The notes beneath the pieces were generated by a model. That model was not told the origin of the DNA and did no database searches. It worked only from the letters and a program-made list of their open reading frames with translations. A DNA stretch of 64,000 bases from contig NZ_JAFBFA010000003.1 of NCBI RefSeq assembly GCF_016909015.1, positions 1 to 64,000 on the forward strand, in the 5' to 3' direction. The position numbers and the translations under genes were made by a program. Shown piece by piece: positions 15,211 to 23,651 of the stretch (positions are counted from its first letter, which is position 1; each line of letters opens with the position of its first letter). This stretch comes from Gracilibacillus alcaliphilus. GTDB taxonomy: Bacteria; Bacillota; Bacilli; Bacillales; Amphibacillaceae.

Positions 15211-16029
15211 TTACTTAAGCGATCCTCTCATCACTCCGCCGATAATCCATTTCTGTGCAAAAATGTAGATAATAATCATTGGCAGCATCGCCATTAAATA
15301 AGAAGCAAAAGCTAGGTTATAGTCGGTGCTAAATTGACCTTGGAAGGCGTACTGTACTAATGGCAAAGTGTATTGGTTTGTATCGCCCAAAATAACGAGC
15401 GGCAGCATAAAGTCGTTCCAAGCAAATAATGCCGTTAAGATGGCTACTGTAGCATGCATAGGCTTCATAATTGGGAAAATAATTTTCCAGAATACTTGCC
15501 ACGTTGTTGCCCCATCAATATGAGCGGCCTCTTCTAACTGAATTGGGATCGACTTCAGAAAGCCTACATACACAAACACATTAAAGGCCAGCTGCATAAC
15601 CACATTAAGAAAAGCCAAGCCGATTAAGTTATCCATCCCTAACATGCTCGTCTGTTTTACAATCGGCAGCATAATAATTGGAAACGGGATAAACATCGCA
15701 CTAATAAAATAAAAATAGAGAAACTTATAAAATTTCTTATGCATATTTCTAGCAATTGCATAAGCCACAAGGGAGTGAGTCAGTAATACCAACACAACCG
15801 TGATAATCGTGACAATGGCACTATTGGTGAATGCCCGAAAGAAATTGGTCACCTCAATAGCTGTCAAGAAGTTGGATAACGACCAAGATTCTGGTAAAGT
15901 CAGTAAGTTGCCCGACATTTCCTGCGGTGTTTTAAACGCTATGGTTATGGTTAAATATAACGGAAAGAAAATCAAAATAGAGCCCAGAATCAATAAGAAT
16001 GTTACTTTCCAATTCTTTTTTCCCATCAT
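15211..16029 (-). CDS. Sugar ABC transporter permease, MalG type
   Basis: A 272-residue inner permease subunit with about six membrane spans of the carbohydrate-uptake CUT1 class. The cytoplasmic coupling loop EEAAHIDGATTWQVFWKIIFPIMKP matches the EAA motif. The start at 16029 has AGAGGAGAAGTAAC before ATG; the frame to 16059 lacks a ribosome site and overlaps the upstream permease. It is the third gene of the binding protein-permease-permease operon. Adjacent alpha-glucosidase debris suggests a malto- or isomalto-oligosaccharide or other alpha-glucoside. Confidence 0.9.
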   Translation of the reverse strand: MMGKKNWKVTFLLILGSILIFFPLYLTITIAFKTPQEMSGNLLTLPESWSLSNFLTAIEVTNFFRAFTNSAIVTIITVVLVLLTHSLVAYAIARNMHKKFYKFLYFYFISAMFIPFPIIMLPIVKQTSMLGMDNLIGLAFLNVVMQLAFNVFVYVGFLKSIPIQLEEAAHIDGATTWQVFWKIIFPIMKPMHATVAILTALFAWNDFMLPLVILGDTNQYTLPLVQYAFQGQFSTDYNLAFASYLMAMLPMIIIYIFAQKWIIGGVMRGSLK

Positions 16030-16030
16030 G

Positions 16031-16891
16031 TTACTTCTCCTCTCTTCGTTCAAGTACACGTAATTGAATCACAGAAATGAGCACAATCACGATAAAGTAG
16101 ATAACGGCATTTGCTGATTGATAAGCAAATTCTCCGCCTTCGAAACCGCCTCGATATATCAATAATGAGATCGATTCGGTTGCTTGGCCAGGTCCTCCGC
16201 CAGTTAAGGCCATCACTTGATCGAATGCCATTAAGAAGTTTTTCATCGCCACCACCATATTGATCGTGAAGAATGGCGCAATAAGCGGGAAGGTGATTCT
16301 CCAAAACTTAGACCATGCCCCTGCCCCATCAATATCGGCTGCCTCATATAATTCATTGTCAATCGTTGATAAACCAGCCAAATATAAAAGGGTGTTAAAC
16401 GCTGCTGACTGCCATACTGCCAAAATAACAACACCGATCCATGCCAAATCAGGATTCCCTAAGATATTTGTTGACAAAAACTCAATTCCTAAGGCACCGC
16501 CTAGATCAGGCAGTAAGTGTGTAAAGATAAATTTAAAGATGTAACCAACTACTAGCACACTTAATATAAATGGTAAAAAGTAAACAGCACGTAATGTTTT
16601 ACGCAGCTTAATATTAGCATTTAACCCCAATGCGATTAACAGACTAACAATATTTACTAATATCGTTGCTGTAATAGCGAATTGAAAGGTAAAACCATAT
16701 GCATTTAAGGCACGTCCATCCTTAAATACGTTCAAATAATTGCTAAATCCGACAAAATCCCATGTTCCATACCCTTTATAGTCTGTAAAACTATAAAATA
16801 TCCCTAACAGCGCCGGGAAGGTATGAAAACTAAAAAATATAACAAATGCTGGAATAACCATCAATAGGTAGGTGCGATTTTTTTTCGCCAA
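16031..16891 (-). CDS. Sugar ABC transporter permease, MalF type
   Basis: A 286-residue CUT1 permease with about six spans and the EAA loop YEAADIDGAGAWSKFWRITFPLIAP. I place the start at TTG 16891, behind AGGGAGAGAG; this gives the usual family beginning (AKKNRTYLLMVIPAFVIFF). The open frame runs to 16984, but that extension is not family-like and overlaps the hairpins between the genes. The stop nearly touches the MalG-type gene. It works with the lipoprotein binding protein encoded upstream; an MsmX-like ATPase is not encoded here and must be supplied from elsewhere, as in B. subtilis. Confidence 0.88.
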   Translation of the reverse strand: MAKKNRTYLLMVIPAFVIFFSFHTFPALLGIFYSFTDYKGYGTWDFVGFSNYLNVFKDGRALNAYGFTFQFAITATILVNIVSLLIALGLNANIKLRKTLRAVYFLPFILSVLVVGYIFKFIFTHLLPDLGGALGIEFLSTNILGNPDLAWIGVVILAVWQSAAFNTLLYLAGLSTIDNELYEAADIDGAGAWSKFWRITFPLIAPFFTINMVVAMKNFLMAFDQVMALTGGGPGQATESISLLIYRGGFEGGEFAYQSANAVIYFIVIVLISVIQLRVLERREEK

Positions 16892-16930
16892 GATACTCTC
16901 TCCCTTGTCATTCTTTATTAGGAAAACTTC

Positions 16931-17011
16931 CAGGCCGCCACCAACCTCTTTAAGAGTAGTTGGTAGCTTAGCCTGATGTTCCACGAGGAAGGATAACGAA
17001 AATCCTTCCTC
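16931..17011 (-). promoter_or_regulatory. Intra-operon stem-loops between binding protein and permeases
   Basis: Two hairpins lie in the gap: GCCACCAAC-type/GTTGGTAG arms (about 16936-16966) and GAGGAAGGAT/ATCCTTCCTC (16985-16994/17002-17011). Neither has a U-tract on the - strand, so they are more likely mRNA-stabilising or processing structures that give the binding protein a higher dose than the permeases. Confidence 0.5.
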
Positions 17012-17068
17012 TTATTTTCTTGTATTGCTCTGATAGCTTGCGTTTTCTCAATCATCCATCCGTGCATA

Positions 17069-18301
17069 CTATCGATTAATAATTTTGTCCCATTCGGCAT
17101 CTAATTTCTTTAGAGCCTGTTCTTTATCTTGTCTGATTAGGAATTCTTGTATAAGATTTTCCTCTCCCATTCCAGCCGGATAAAAATGGTCAGGGAAACT
17201 TGTTAAACGCTCTTCTTCAAAGTTTTGGTTGATCCGTTCAAATGCTGGATCATCTTGTAGCACCCCTTGAAAAGCAGAGAATGCCTTTTGATCGTCTATA
17301 TAGCGCTGAGCAATCTCATGATCAGCCAAAAATTCAACAAATTTTAATGCTTCTTCTTTGTGATCAGATTCCTCATCCACCGTTAATACTACATCCACAC
17401 CAGAGACTAAGTCATTTTCTTCGGCAATATTGCTGGCAGGTAAAACAAAGGTCCCTACCTCCAGATCTGGATTAACATTCAGAATATCAGGGATTGCCCA
17501 GTTACCTTGCAGATAAAATACTCCCTCTCCATTTGCAAACGCCGTATTCCCGTCATTATAATCAATACCAAAGTTATCTGGTCGGCCATACTCTAACAAT
17601 TCCAATGCCTTATCTGCTACTTCGTCATAATCTTCGATAAAGCTGGCTTGGCCATCACCTTTTCGCTCGGAAAAGTCAGTTTCAACCAAGACACCTGCCA
17701 GACCATTCCATAAGGGCATCGCCGTCCAAGCTTCCTGTAAGGTAAAATTAATCGGTATTTCTCCAGCTTCTTTTGCTGTATCTAATGCCTCGATAAATTC
17801 ATCCCATGTTTCCGGAATATCAATCCCAAGTTCATCGACTTTTTGTTTATTAAAAATAACCGTATTCGCATTGGTGGCATAAGGAACACCATAAACCCCT
17901 TCTACATTAGAACCAACTAATAAATGAAGGGTTTCCAAGTAAGAATCCTGTACATCCGCTAACAATTCTGAATGACTAAAGTCATGGAATATGCCAGCTT
18001 CCGCTAATTCACCATAAGTTGCGTTCCCGCCTATCGACATCACATCTGGGATTTTCCCTCTGACCAATTTGGTTTTCAACACCGTTTCTGCTTCTGGCGG
18101 AGCTTCAAATTCGATGTTAATACCCGGGTTTTGACTTTCAAATTCTTCGATCAATTCGTTGTATATCCCTATACTTTCCGATTTATTTGAAAAAAATTCT
18201 AAAGTGACTGCCCCATCTTTACCACTGTTGCTTCCACAACCCGTCAACAATAAAGAAACTCCCAGTCCCAGAGCTGCTGCTCCTTTTACTAACTTGTTCA
18301 T
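17069..18301 (-). CDS. Sugar ABC transporter substrate-binding lipoprotein
   Basis: A 410-residue extracellular binding protein (family 1, MalE-like). The signal peptide ends in a lipobox LLLTGC with Cys22, so the mature protein is membrane-tethered. The remainder is typical: VTLEFFSNKSESIGIYNELIEEFE, later GVFYLQGNWAIPDI. The start at 18301 follows GGAGGGTTTAGT; the frame runs seven codons further without a site. First gene of the CUT1 operon, 30 bases downstream of a perfect LacI-type palindrome, so it is probably repressed by the LacI regulator encoded immediately upstream until its sugar appears. Confidence 0.9.
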   Translation of the reverse strand: MNKLVKGAAALGLGVSLLLTGCGSNSGKDGAVTLEFFSNKSESIGIYNELIEEFESQNPGINIEFEAPPEAETVLKTKLVRGKIPDVMSIGGNATYGELAEAGIFHDFSHSELLADVQDSYLETLHLLVGSNVEGVYGVPYATNANTVIFNKQKVDELGIDIPETWDEFIEALDTAKEAGEIPINFTLQEAWTAMPLWNGLAGVLVETDFSERKGDGQASFIEDYDEVADKALELLEYGRPDNFGIDYNDGNTAFANGEGVFYLQGNWAIPDILNVNPDLEVGTFVLPASNIAEENDLVSGVDVVLTVDEESDHKEEALKFVEFLADHEIAQRYIDDQKAFSAFQGVLQDDPAFERINQNFEEERLTSFPDHFYPAGMGEENLIQEFLIRQDKEQALKKLDAEWDKIINR

Positions 18302-18330
18302 ACTAAACCCTCCACCATTCATTATTCATC

Positions 18331-18352
18331 ATTACGTAAACGTTTACGTAAT
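18331..18352. promoter_or_regulatory. LacI-type operator 1 (22-bp perfect palindrome)
   Basis: A perfect 22-bp palindrome with core ACGTAAACGTTTACGT lies between the regulator stop and the binding-protein gene. The same 16-bp core recurs at 19395-19410 in front of the LacI gene. The CG-centred AACGTT shape is typical of LacI/GalR operators. Confidence 0.8.
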
Positions 18353-18368
18353 CTGCACAATCCTTTCT

Positions 18369-19373
18369 TTACGATAACGCCTTCACACTTTGCCTTTCCA
18401 CAATTTCATGTGGAAATATGTAACTCTCTACAGGCTTATTGGTTTCCATCATCTGAAACACCAATTCAGCAGCCTTTTTACCCATTTCTACAGCAGGCTG
18501 TGACACAGTAGTGAGTGTTGGTGTACTCATTTCCGCAATTCTAAGATTATCATACCCAATAACAGATAATTGATCCGGTACAGAGATATTTCTCTGATAA
18601 GCGACAGACAACACACCTAATGCCAGTTCATCACTAGCCGCAACAACCGCTGTCATATCAGGAAATTGATTAATCAGTTGTGTAAAGCCCTGCTTACCTT
18701 CTTCAAAATTGAACCCTATCGGAACGATCCATTCCTCTTTCATTGGAATTTGATACGTATTCATCGCCTTGATAAAACCATCAATTCGCGGCTGACCAGC
18801 TATGATATCACTTCTGTTGCCACTCACCATGCCAATTTTGCGATGGCCTTTTTTAATCAAATATTCGGTGGCACTGTAAGCCGCATGACAATCATTTACT
18901 TTCACATGCGGGATAGGAAAATCTTGTGATTCCGTGGACAATAATACAACTGGTTTGTTAGTGTCATTAATGATTTGATAATGATCTTGTGTAAAGACTC
19001 CACTCGTAAAGACAATACCGTCAATCTGTTTTTCCTGTAATAATTGTAGATATTTCTGCGTTTTTTGACCTTTTGATTCTGTATGACAAACGATCACACT
19101 AGACCTATTTTCATGGGCAGCGTGTTCAATTCCTTGTATAAACTTGGACATCAGCATACTGGAAATTTCCGGTACTAAAACACCGATCGTATGGGTGCGT
19201 TTACTAATCAATCCTCGAGCTATTCCATTGGGATGATAACCTAATTCTTGTATGACCTGCAGAACCTTTTCTTCTGTTTCCTTCGTATAACCAGGCTTAT
19301 TATTTAGAATTCTGGAAACCGTAGCAATCGACACATTGGCCTTTTTCGCTACATCTTTAATAGTAATAGTCAT
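18369..19373 (-). CDS. LacI-family repressor of the sugar ABC operon
   Basis: A 334-residue LacI/GalR protein. The HTH is at residues 4-52 (IKDVAKKANVSIATVSRILNNKPGYTKETEEKV), followed by the hinge and a two-lobed ligand domain (IGVLVPEISSMLMSKFIQGIE; GMVSGNRSDIIAGQPRIDGF; VIGYDNLRIAEMSTPTLTTV). The start follows AAGGAGCTTGGAAG at 8 bases. The gene precedes the sugar ABC operon in the same direction. Matching palindromes sit in front of both itself and the binding protein, so autoregulation and control of the operon are likely. The effector is presumably an alpha-glucoside. Confidence 0.92.
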   Translation of the reverse strand: MTITIKDVAKKANVSIATVSRILNNKPGYTKETEEKVLQVIQELGYHPNGIARGLISKRTHTIGVLVPEISSMLMSKFIQGIEHAAHENRSSVIVCHTESKGQKTQKYLQLLQEKQIDGIVFTSGVFTQDHYQIINDTNKPVVLLSTESQDFPIPHVKVNDCHAAYSATEYLIKKGHRKIGMVSGNRSDIIAGQPRIDGFIKAMNTYQIPMKEEWIVPIGFNFEEGKQGFTQLINQFPDMTAVVAASDELALGVLSVAYQRNISVPDQLSVIGYDNLRIAEMSTPTLTTVSQPAVEMGKKAAELVFQMMETNKPVESYIFPHEIVERQSVKALS

Positions 19374-19394
19374 CTTCCAAGCTCCTTTTTCATG

Positions 19395-19410
19395 ACGTAA
19401 ACGTTTACGT
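19395..19410. promoter_or_regulatory. LacI-type operator 2 (regulator promoter)
   Basis: ACGTAAACGTTTACGT, identical to the core of operator 1, lies 21 bases before the LacI start. On the - strand it is just downstream of -10 candidates at 19413-19421 (TATAAT or TAGTAT). A TTGAAA -35 (19439-19444) lies 17 bases from the latter. Confidence 0.8.
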
Positions 19411-19559
19411 TGATTATACTAACATGAATAGAAACGGATTTCAACAAAAAATTTGTCGGACGGTTGTATAGAATAAGAGAGCAGAAATACAGAATACACT
19501 AAGGATTCCTTGTGTTAAAATCAAAGTATTCCATACAAAAAAAGGAAAAGGAAGATCAA

Positions 19560-19905
19560 ATGAGATATCTATTAGAATCAGAACATTTATATTTTAGAAG
19601 ATTCGAGCCTTCAGATGCTTTCAAATTATACGAAAATCACTTAGAGACAGCATTGAAACAATGGGTTCCTAACGAGTTCTATGCAGACATTTCAGCAGCT
19701 GAGAATGCCATCTCTTTTTTCAATGACTGTATAAATAGAAATACATCACCATTTGTGCTGGCTATCGAATCAAAACTTGATGGAGAACTTATTGGGGACA
19801 TAGGTGTTATGAAATAACAGGAAACCCTGGAGAGATAGAGATTGGCTATACTATTTGCAAAAACTATAGCGGAAAAGGTTATGCAACAGAGAGAATGACA
19901 GCTTA
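19560..19905 (+). pseudogene. Frameshifted, truncated GNAT acetyltransferase gene
   Basis: From ATG 19560, behind an AAAAGGAAG site, the frame reads MRYLLESEHLYFRRFEPSDA... to ...LDGELIGDIGVMK and stops at 19817. The RimJ/RimL-type N-acetyltransferase pattern then resumes in another frame (GEIEIGYTICKNYSGKGYATE, the acetyl-CoA loop region) and ends at a stop at 19905. About 60 C-terminal residues of a normal member are missing. One frameshift and a truncation make it non-functional. Confidence 0.8.
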
Positions 19906-19921
19906 GAATTAAAAAAATCTT

Positions 19922-20356
19922 TTAGGATACACCCTTTGATATATCTATCCCTTTCTCTTTCCACAGTAAGAATGCTATTAAAAGAACACCGATCATGGTA
20001 ATGAAATGTTGCAAGCTATCCTTTAATTCACCACCATATTGTGTAAGCACCAAGATTCCATCAATCAAAGGGATGATTGCAGAGACTAGTGAAAAAGCAA
20101 TCAACACTTTTTTTATCCTCATAAAAACAAAAACAATGATACTTATTCCAAGTGCTAAATCTCTTGTTGCCTTCACCCGGACATATCCACTGTCTAACGG
20201 ATTCAAAACTTCTAAACCAAAGGCTTTTGAGGCAGCAATAGGTTGAATAAAACCATTAATACCTAAGCCAATCAAACCACCTGCACATACAATCGTCAGC
20301 CAAAAAGACAATGATTTCGGACCCCATCGTTTTACTTTTCCAAGTTCCTCACTCAC
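19922..20356 (-). CDS. DUF4267-like four-helix membrane protein
   Basis: A 144-residue protein with four hydrophobic helices (about residues 18-38, 70-85, 88-108, 115-132). The segment VRVKATRDLALGISII matches the DUF4267 family, whose function is unknown. The start is 3 bases after the stop of the TetR-type regulator, so the pair forms an operon. The regulator probably controls this protein, as is common for DUF4267/TetR pairs. A role in membrane stress or transport is only a guess. Confidence 0.75.
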   Translation of the reverse strand: MSEELGKVKRWGPKSLSFWLTIVCAGGLIGLGINGFIQPIAASKAFGLEVLNPLDSGYVRVKATRDLALGISIIVFVFMRIKKVLIAFSLVSAIIPLIDGILVLTQYGGELKDSLQHFITMIGVLLIAFLLWKEKGIDISKGVS

Positions 20357-20359
20357 TTC

Positions 20360-20950
20360 CTAATCCTCCCCTTTACTTATCATGTTTAAGACAGATTGTA
20401 CTGCAAGTTCCTCGGCTTGCTCTCTTGTACCATATAATCTGCCGGACATAAATAAGGATGATATTCCGTGCAATGTTCCCCATGCGGCATAGACATAATG
20501 ATTAATCTCTTCATCGTTGCAATAAGGCATGTAAGATGCCAGCACTTTTTTACTAATCTCTCCTATACGCATTCCTTCTTGCCAAGTCTGTTCGACTCCA
20601 AACGGAACCCCATCCATACCATACATAATCCGATAATATGCTCCATTTTCCCAAGCAAAAGTACAATATGCTTTTCCCAGAGCTATTGCTTGTTCCTGTG
20701 GATTTGAATATTTACTGACTGCTTCTTCCAGTTGGTTAGCTAATAATTTAAAACCGTTACGTAAAAGTTCAAGGATAAGATGTTCTTTGTTTTCAAACAA
20801 CTCATAAACTTTTGTCGTACTGTACTCAATTTCACTAGCAATTTTCCTTATGCTCACATTTGACCATCCGTCAGATTCAGCAATATGTAAAGCTGTTTTA
20901 AGAACTTCCCCTCTTAAACGAATTTGCTCTCGCTCAAATCTACTTACCAT
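20360..20950 (-). CDS. TetR/AcrR-family regulator with WHG-type C-terminal domain
   Basis: A 196-residue repressor. The HTH spans about residues 10-58 (LKTALHIAESDGWSNVSIRKIASEIEYSTTKVYELFENKEHL). The C-terminal domain (YCTFAWENGAYYRIMYGMDG...YAAWGTLHGISSLFMSGRL) matches the WHG/TetR_C_33 type. The start has an AGGGGAG site. It leads the DUF4267 gene. An ATAGT-N5-ACTAT inverted repeat about 65 bases upstream, next to AT-rich promoter sequence, may be its operator. Effector unknown. Confidence 0.88.
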   Translation of the reverse strand: MVSRFEREQIRLRGEVLKTALHIAESDGWSNVSIRKIASEIEYSTTKVYELFENKEHLILELLRNGFKLLANQLEEAVSKYSNPQEQAIALGKAYCTFAWENGAYYRIMYGMDGVPFGVEQTWQEGMRIGEISKKVLASYMPYCNDEEINHYVYAAWGTLHGISSLFMSGRLYGTREQAEELAVQSVLNMISKGED

Positions 20951-21014
20951 AAACTAACTCCCCTTTATTCAAGAAATTTCATCCCTTCTTGAATAACACT
21001 GTTTTTTTTATAAC

Positions 21015-21029
21015 ATAGTTATATACTAT
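21015..21029. promoter_or_regulatory. Candidate TetR-type operator
   Basis: ATAGT-TATAT-ACTAT is a 15-base inverted repeat within the AT-rich promoter region of the TetR/DUF4267 operon. A TTTACA-like -35 on the - strand lies upstream. Because the region is very AT-rich, chance symmetry is possible. Confidence 0.35.
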
Positions 21030-21094
21030 ATTTATTTTTAAGTTTTGTAAAGACAAAAAATAAATATAGGAAAGGCTTCGGAATAACGAGGCTG

Positions 21095-21460
21095 TTGCAC
21101 AATGGGAACTACATGGTGCGACACTCTCTCTTTATTAAGTGTATGACTTATTTTTTTCATATGGTTGAAAAAGGAGGCTGTCAAGCCATCTATTTCTGTT
21201 GGTACCTATAGCTACTCGACCTTTTCAAATCCTAAGGTGTGGGTTTTTGATCAATTGGTGAGGTTATCATCTTATCTGTTTAAGCTTTAAGGAACTGGCT
21301 TTCGCTAAGATGTCGGGGTCTACTTAGCTGTTTAAGCCCCAAGGAATCAGCCTTCGCTAAGATGCCAGAGTATCTTATCTTTTCAAGCCCCAAGGAGCCA
21401 TCTTTTTAACCAGCTACTAAGGCTATTCTTTTCATGATGATTCTATCAAACATTGGCATC
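21095..21460 (+). repeat. Dispersed repeat, copy 1
   Basis: This gene-free stretch aligns, with substitutions and small gaps, to the reverse complement of about 30300-30755. Landmarks are GGAACTACATGGTGCGACA (near 21100), ATGGTTGAAAAAGGAG (near 21160), TTAGCTGTTTAAGC (near 21325), TCTTATC with TTCAAGCCCC (near 21376) and AAGGCTATTC...TTTTCATG (near 21420). Internally a ~60-bp unit (CTGTTTAAGC...AAGGAA...TTCGCTAAGATG) is repeated about two and a half times between 21270 and 21400. No protein is evident. The flanks (21460-21636) hold nothing I recognise. Confidence 0.7.
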
Positions 21461-21636
21461 AACACAAATAAGAATTAAAAAAGGGATATTGCTTTTACAC
21501 AACGTCCCTCATTTCCCTCAACTTTCTCTTGTGGAATTTTGGCGGAGAACCTATTGATTTTTAGTTGTTTTATCCATTTTACGCACCATCAAAATGCCGT
21601 CAAATCAACATTTTCACTCCAAATATCCTTAGTGAA

Positions 21637-22005
21637 TTATTCCCCTTCTACTAATGCCTTCAAATTAGCAAGCGACATCTCATAGCCTTCCATATTAATG
21701 ATGACCTTCGTACCGTTATTTTCTGGAACTAACTCAAAAGAAATCAATGTCTCGTCTGCATCCATCTGGAAGGAAAAAAGCTGATTAGGAATTATATCCA
21801 CAATGGTCAAGGACATACGCAACGGTTCCTCTAAATGATTATGCCCACTTGGCATTAATGTAAAATACATTGTTTCTCCCATTTGCAGCTTGGGAATTTC
21901 CCATGGAGAGCCAGGTGCATACCACTGTGTCAATTCTTTTTCATTTGTCACCGCATGCCAAACTTTTTGTATATCGCTGTTAATCACAATGGTACTTTCG
22001 CCCAT
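21637..22005 (-). CDS. SRPBCC/AHSA1-domain protein
   Basis: A 122-residue protein of the START-like AHSA1 family: STIVINSDIQKVWHAVTNEKELTQWYAPGSPWEIP at the N-terminus and IISFELVPENNGTKV-type strands later. The fold binds hydrophobic ligands. The start at 22005 follows AAGGAGGAGAAAA. It lies 50 bases downstream of the GyrI-like gene in the same direction, under control of the putative WYL operator at 22641-22656. AHSA1 proteins are often paired with regulators of small-molecule stress; no specific ligand can be named. Confidence 0.85.
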   Translation of the reverse strand: MGESTIVINSDIQKVWHAVTNEKELTQWYAPGSPWEIPKLQMGETMYFTLMPSGHNHLEEPLRMSLTIVDIIPNQLFSFQMDADETLISFELVPENNGTKVIINMEGYEMSLANLKALVEGE

Positions 22006-22055
22006 TTTTTCTCCTCCTTGAACGTCAAAGTTCATGAGATATTTCAGAATAGCAT

Positions 22056-22589
22056 TTATTCAATCGCAATATAGATTTCCACTTGTCCATCTGTCGGACC
22101 GCTCTCTTTGCCATAATACTCAAAATCTCCTGTAAAAGTCCGTTGATTTCCTGTTTGTCGTGACCATTCCCAAATAGCAGCCCATGTACGCTGAACCATT
22201 TCTATAATCGGGCCTTTTTCTGTTACAAAGACGGCATACTTAGCAGCTGGTACAGTGAATGTCTGAATACCCTCCCCTTCTTGAATGGAAGAGACATCAT
22301 CTACCTGGACACTTACCATGATTTCATATAACCCAGTGTCATCTGTCTCGTAATTAAAATAGCAGCTATAGAAACCTGCTTCCTCTATATTAACACCTAA
22401 TTTCCCAGCAATATTTTGTCCGAAAAACTGGTCAAATAATGCGCCAATCTTTCCTGCTCCAGCTTGTTCTGCTTCATTTGCAGTAACCGCACTTACACCT
22501 GCCAATGTAAAGGAAGGACGCTCCTCAATGCGAGTTGGCTGGATGATTGGCTGTGTTCCCTTTTGTTGGTTTGTTTTTTCTTGGTTCAT
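22056..22589 (-). CDS. Stand-alone GyrI-like effector-binding domain protein
   Basis: A 177-residue protein without a DNA-binding part. Its core (RIEERPSFTLAGVSAVTANEAEQAGAGKIGALFDQFF...VFVTEKGPIIEMVQRTWAAIWEWSRQ...DFEYYG...VEIYIAIE) matches the GyrI-like/BacT AraC effector-binding fold, which binds amphipathic small molecules. Some stand-alone members hydrolyse or sequester toxic compounds. It sits between the WYL regulator and the AHSA1 gene, with a 16-bp palindrome in its promoter. The Gln/Thr-rich first 15 residues are probably a disordered tail. A role in xenobiotic handling is inferred. Confidence 0.85.
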   Translation of the reverse strand: MNQEKTNQQKGTQPIIQPTRIEERPSFTLAGVSAVTANEAEQAGAGKIGALFDQFFGQNIAGKLGVNIEEAGFYSCYFNYETDDTGLYEIMVSVQVDDVSSIQEGEGIQTFTVPAAKYAVFVTEKGPIIEMVQRTWAAIWEWSRQTGNQRTFTGDFEYYGKESGPTDGQVEIYIAIE

Positions 22590-22640
22590 AACTATCCTGC
22601 TCCTTTTCTTTAGAATAGCTATAGTATAAACCAGCTAACT

Positions 22641-22656
22641 TGACAACTATTTGTCA
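22641..22656. promoter_or_regulatory. Palindrome TGACAA-N4-TTGTCA, candidate WYL operator
   Basis: A perfect 16-bp inverted repeat overlaps a TTGTCA -35-like hexamer on the - strand, upstream of the GyrI-like gene. It contains the same GACA-N6-TGTC core as the palindrome at 3604-3619 beside the other WYL regulator. Confidence 0.6.
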
Positions 22657-22687
22657 GGTTTTATTTAGTTTTTTAAAAAAAGATCTA

Positions 22688-23629
22688 TTATGGATGATAT
22701 ATAGCAGCAATTTGTGCGGCACGTTTGGCAATAATTTCTCGTACATGTAACGGTTCAATTACTTCCACATAAGGCCCAAAGCCTAGAATAAACCCATACA
22801 GCCATTCATCTTCCGGGTATTGCTTACGTACTTGCCAGCCGCCGGTTTCTGTCACAATCAGTTCCTCCACTCCGAACCAATCTTCCGCCAAATGACGGGC
22901 CTCTTCTTGGAACTGCAGTACAATGGTAGTTGTTTCGGAAGAAGTGCCTTGACCCTTAGCTGCTATATTTTGGCTGGAAGGAACTTGACGACGAGTAAAT
23001 ACTTGTTCCTCATTGATCAGTAGATCCTTTATTCTATTTAACTTAAATAAGCGAAATTGTTCTTTTTCTAAACAATAAGCTTGCAGATACCACTGCTTTC
23101 CTTTTAGGATCAAGGTATGCGGTTCTGCACTTCGTTTGGTAACCTTCCCTTGCGCGTCAGAATAAACAAAGGTGACGATCACCTCTTGATCGATAGCCCC
23201 TTTTAGTAAATCCAGCTTGGCTTGCAGCCGTTCCTGGCCATCCCATGGTGAGTAATCGATCAGCACACGATTGGTCTTATCTTGAAAAGATTCCGCTTCA
23301 TTTGGGAGCACAACACTATTCATCTTTTCCATTAACTGCTTATGATGTACTTCCCCATAAGAAGTGGATATACTGCGTAAGGCCGTCACAATCGAAGCCA
23401 ATTCATCATTGGTTAAAATATTTCGATCTAACCGATAGCCTTCTGCCAGACTAATCCCGCCATTTGCGCCCTGATAAGTAACAATCGGAATACCTGCCAT
23501 ATTAATCGTCTCTACATCACGATAGATCGTTCGTATCGACACTTCAAAACGTTCTGCCAATTCCTTTGCTTGTACCATCCGGCGATTTAACAGCAAAATA
23601 ATAATCGATAATAACCGTTCTAGTTTCAA
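22688..23629 (-). CDS. YafY-type transcriptional regulator (HTH + WYL domain)
   Basis: A 313-residue regulator homologous to the one at 3636-4544. The HTH_11 domain is at residues 1-55 (VQAKELAERFEVSIRTIYRDVETINMAGIPI). The WYL domain is at about 145-215 (VTFVYSDAQGKVTKRSAEPHTLILKGKQWYLQAYCLEKEQFRLFKLNRI). A WCX-like C-terminus follows. The start is TTG with an AAAGGCGG site. It is encoded 22 bases after the GIY-YIG gene and upstream of the GyrI-like and AHSA1 genes, whose promoter carries the putative operator. Similar WYL/GyrI/AHSA1 groupings make a small-molecule-responsive regulon plausible. Confidence 0.88.
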   Translation of the reverse strand: MKLERLLSIIILLLNRRMVQAKELAERFEVSIRTIYRDVETINMAGIPIVTYQGANGGISLAEGYRLDRNILTNDELASIVTALRSISTSYGEVHHKQLMEKMNSVVLPNEAESFQDKTNRVLIDYSPWDGQERLQAKLDLLKGAIDQEVIVTFVYSDAQGKVTKRSAEPHTLILKGKQWYLQAYCLEKEQFRLFKLNRIKDLLINEEQVFTRRQVPSSQNIAAKGQGTSSETTTIVLQFQEEARHLAEDWFGVEELIVTETGGWQVRKQYPEDEWLYGFILGFGPYVEVIEPLHVREIIAKRAAQIAAIYHP

Positions 23630-23651
23630 TGTAAATACCGCCTTTACCCAT

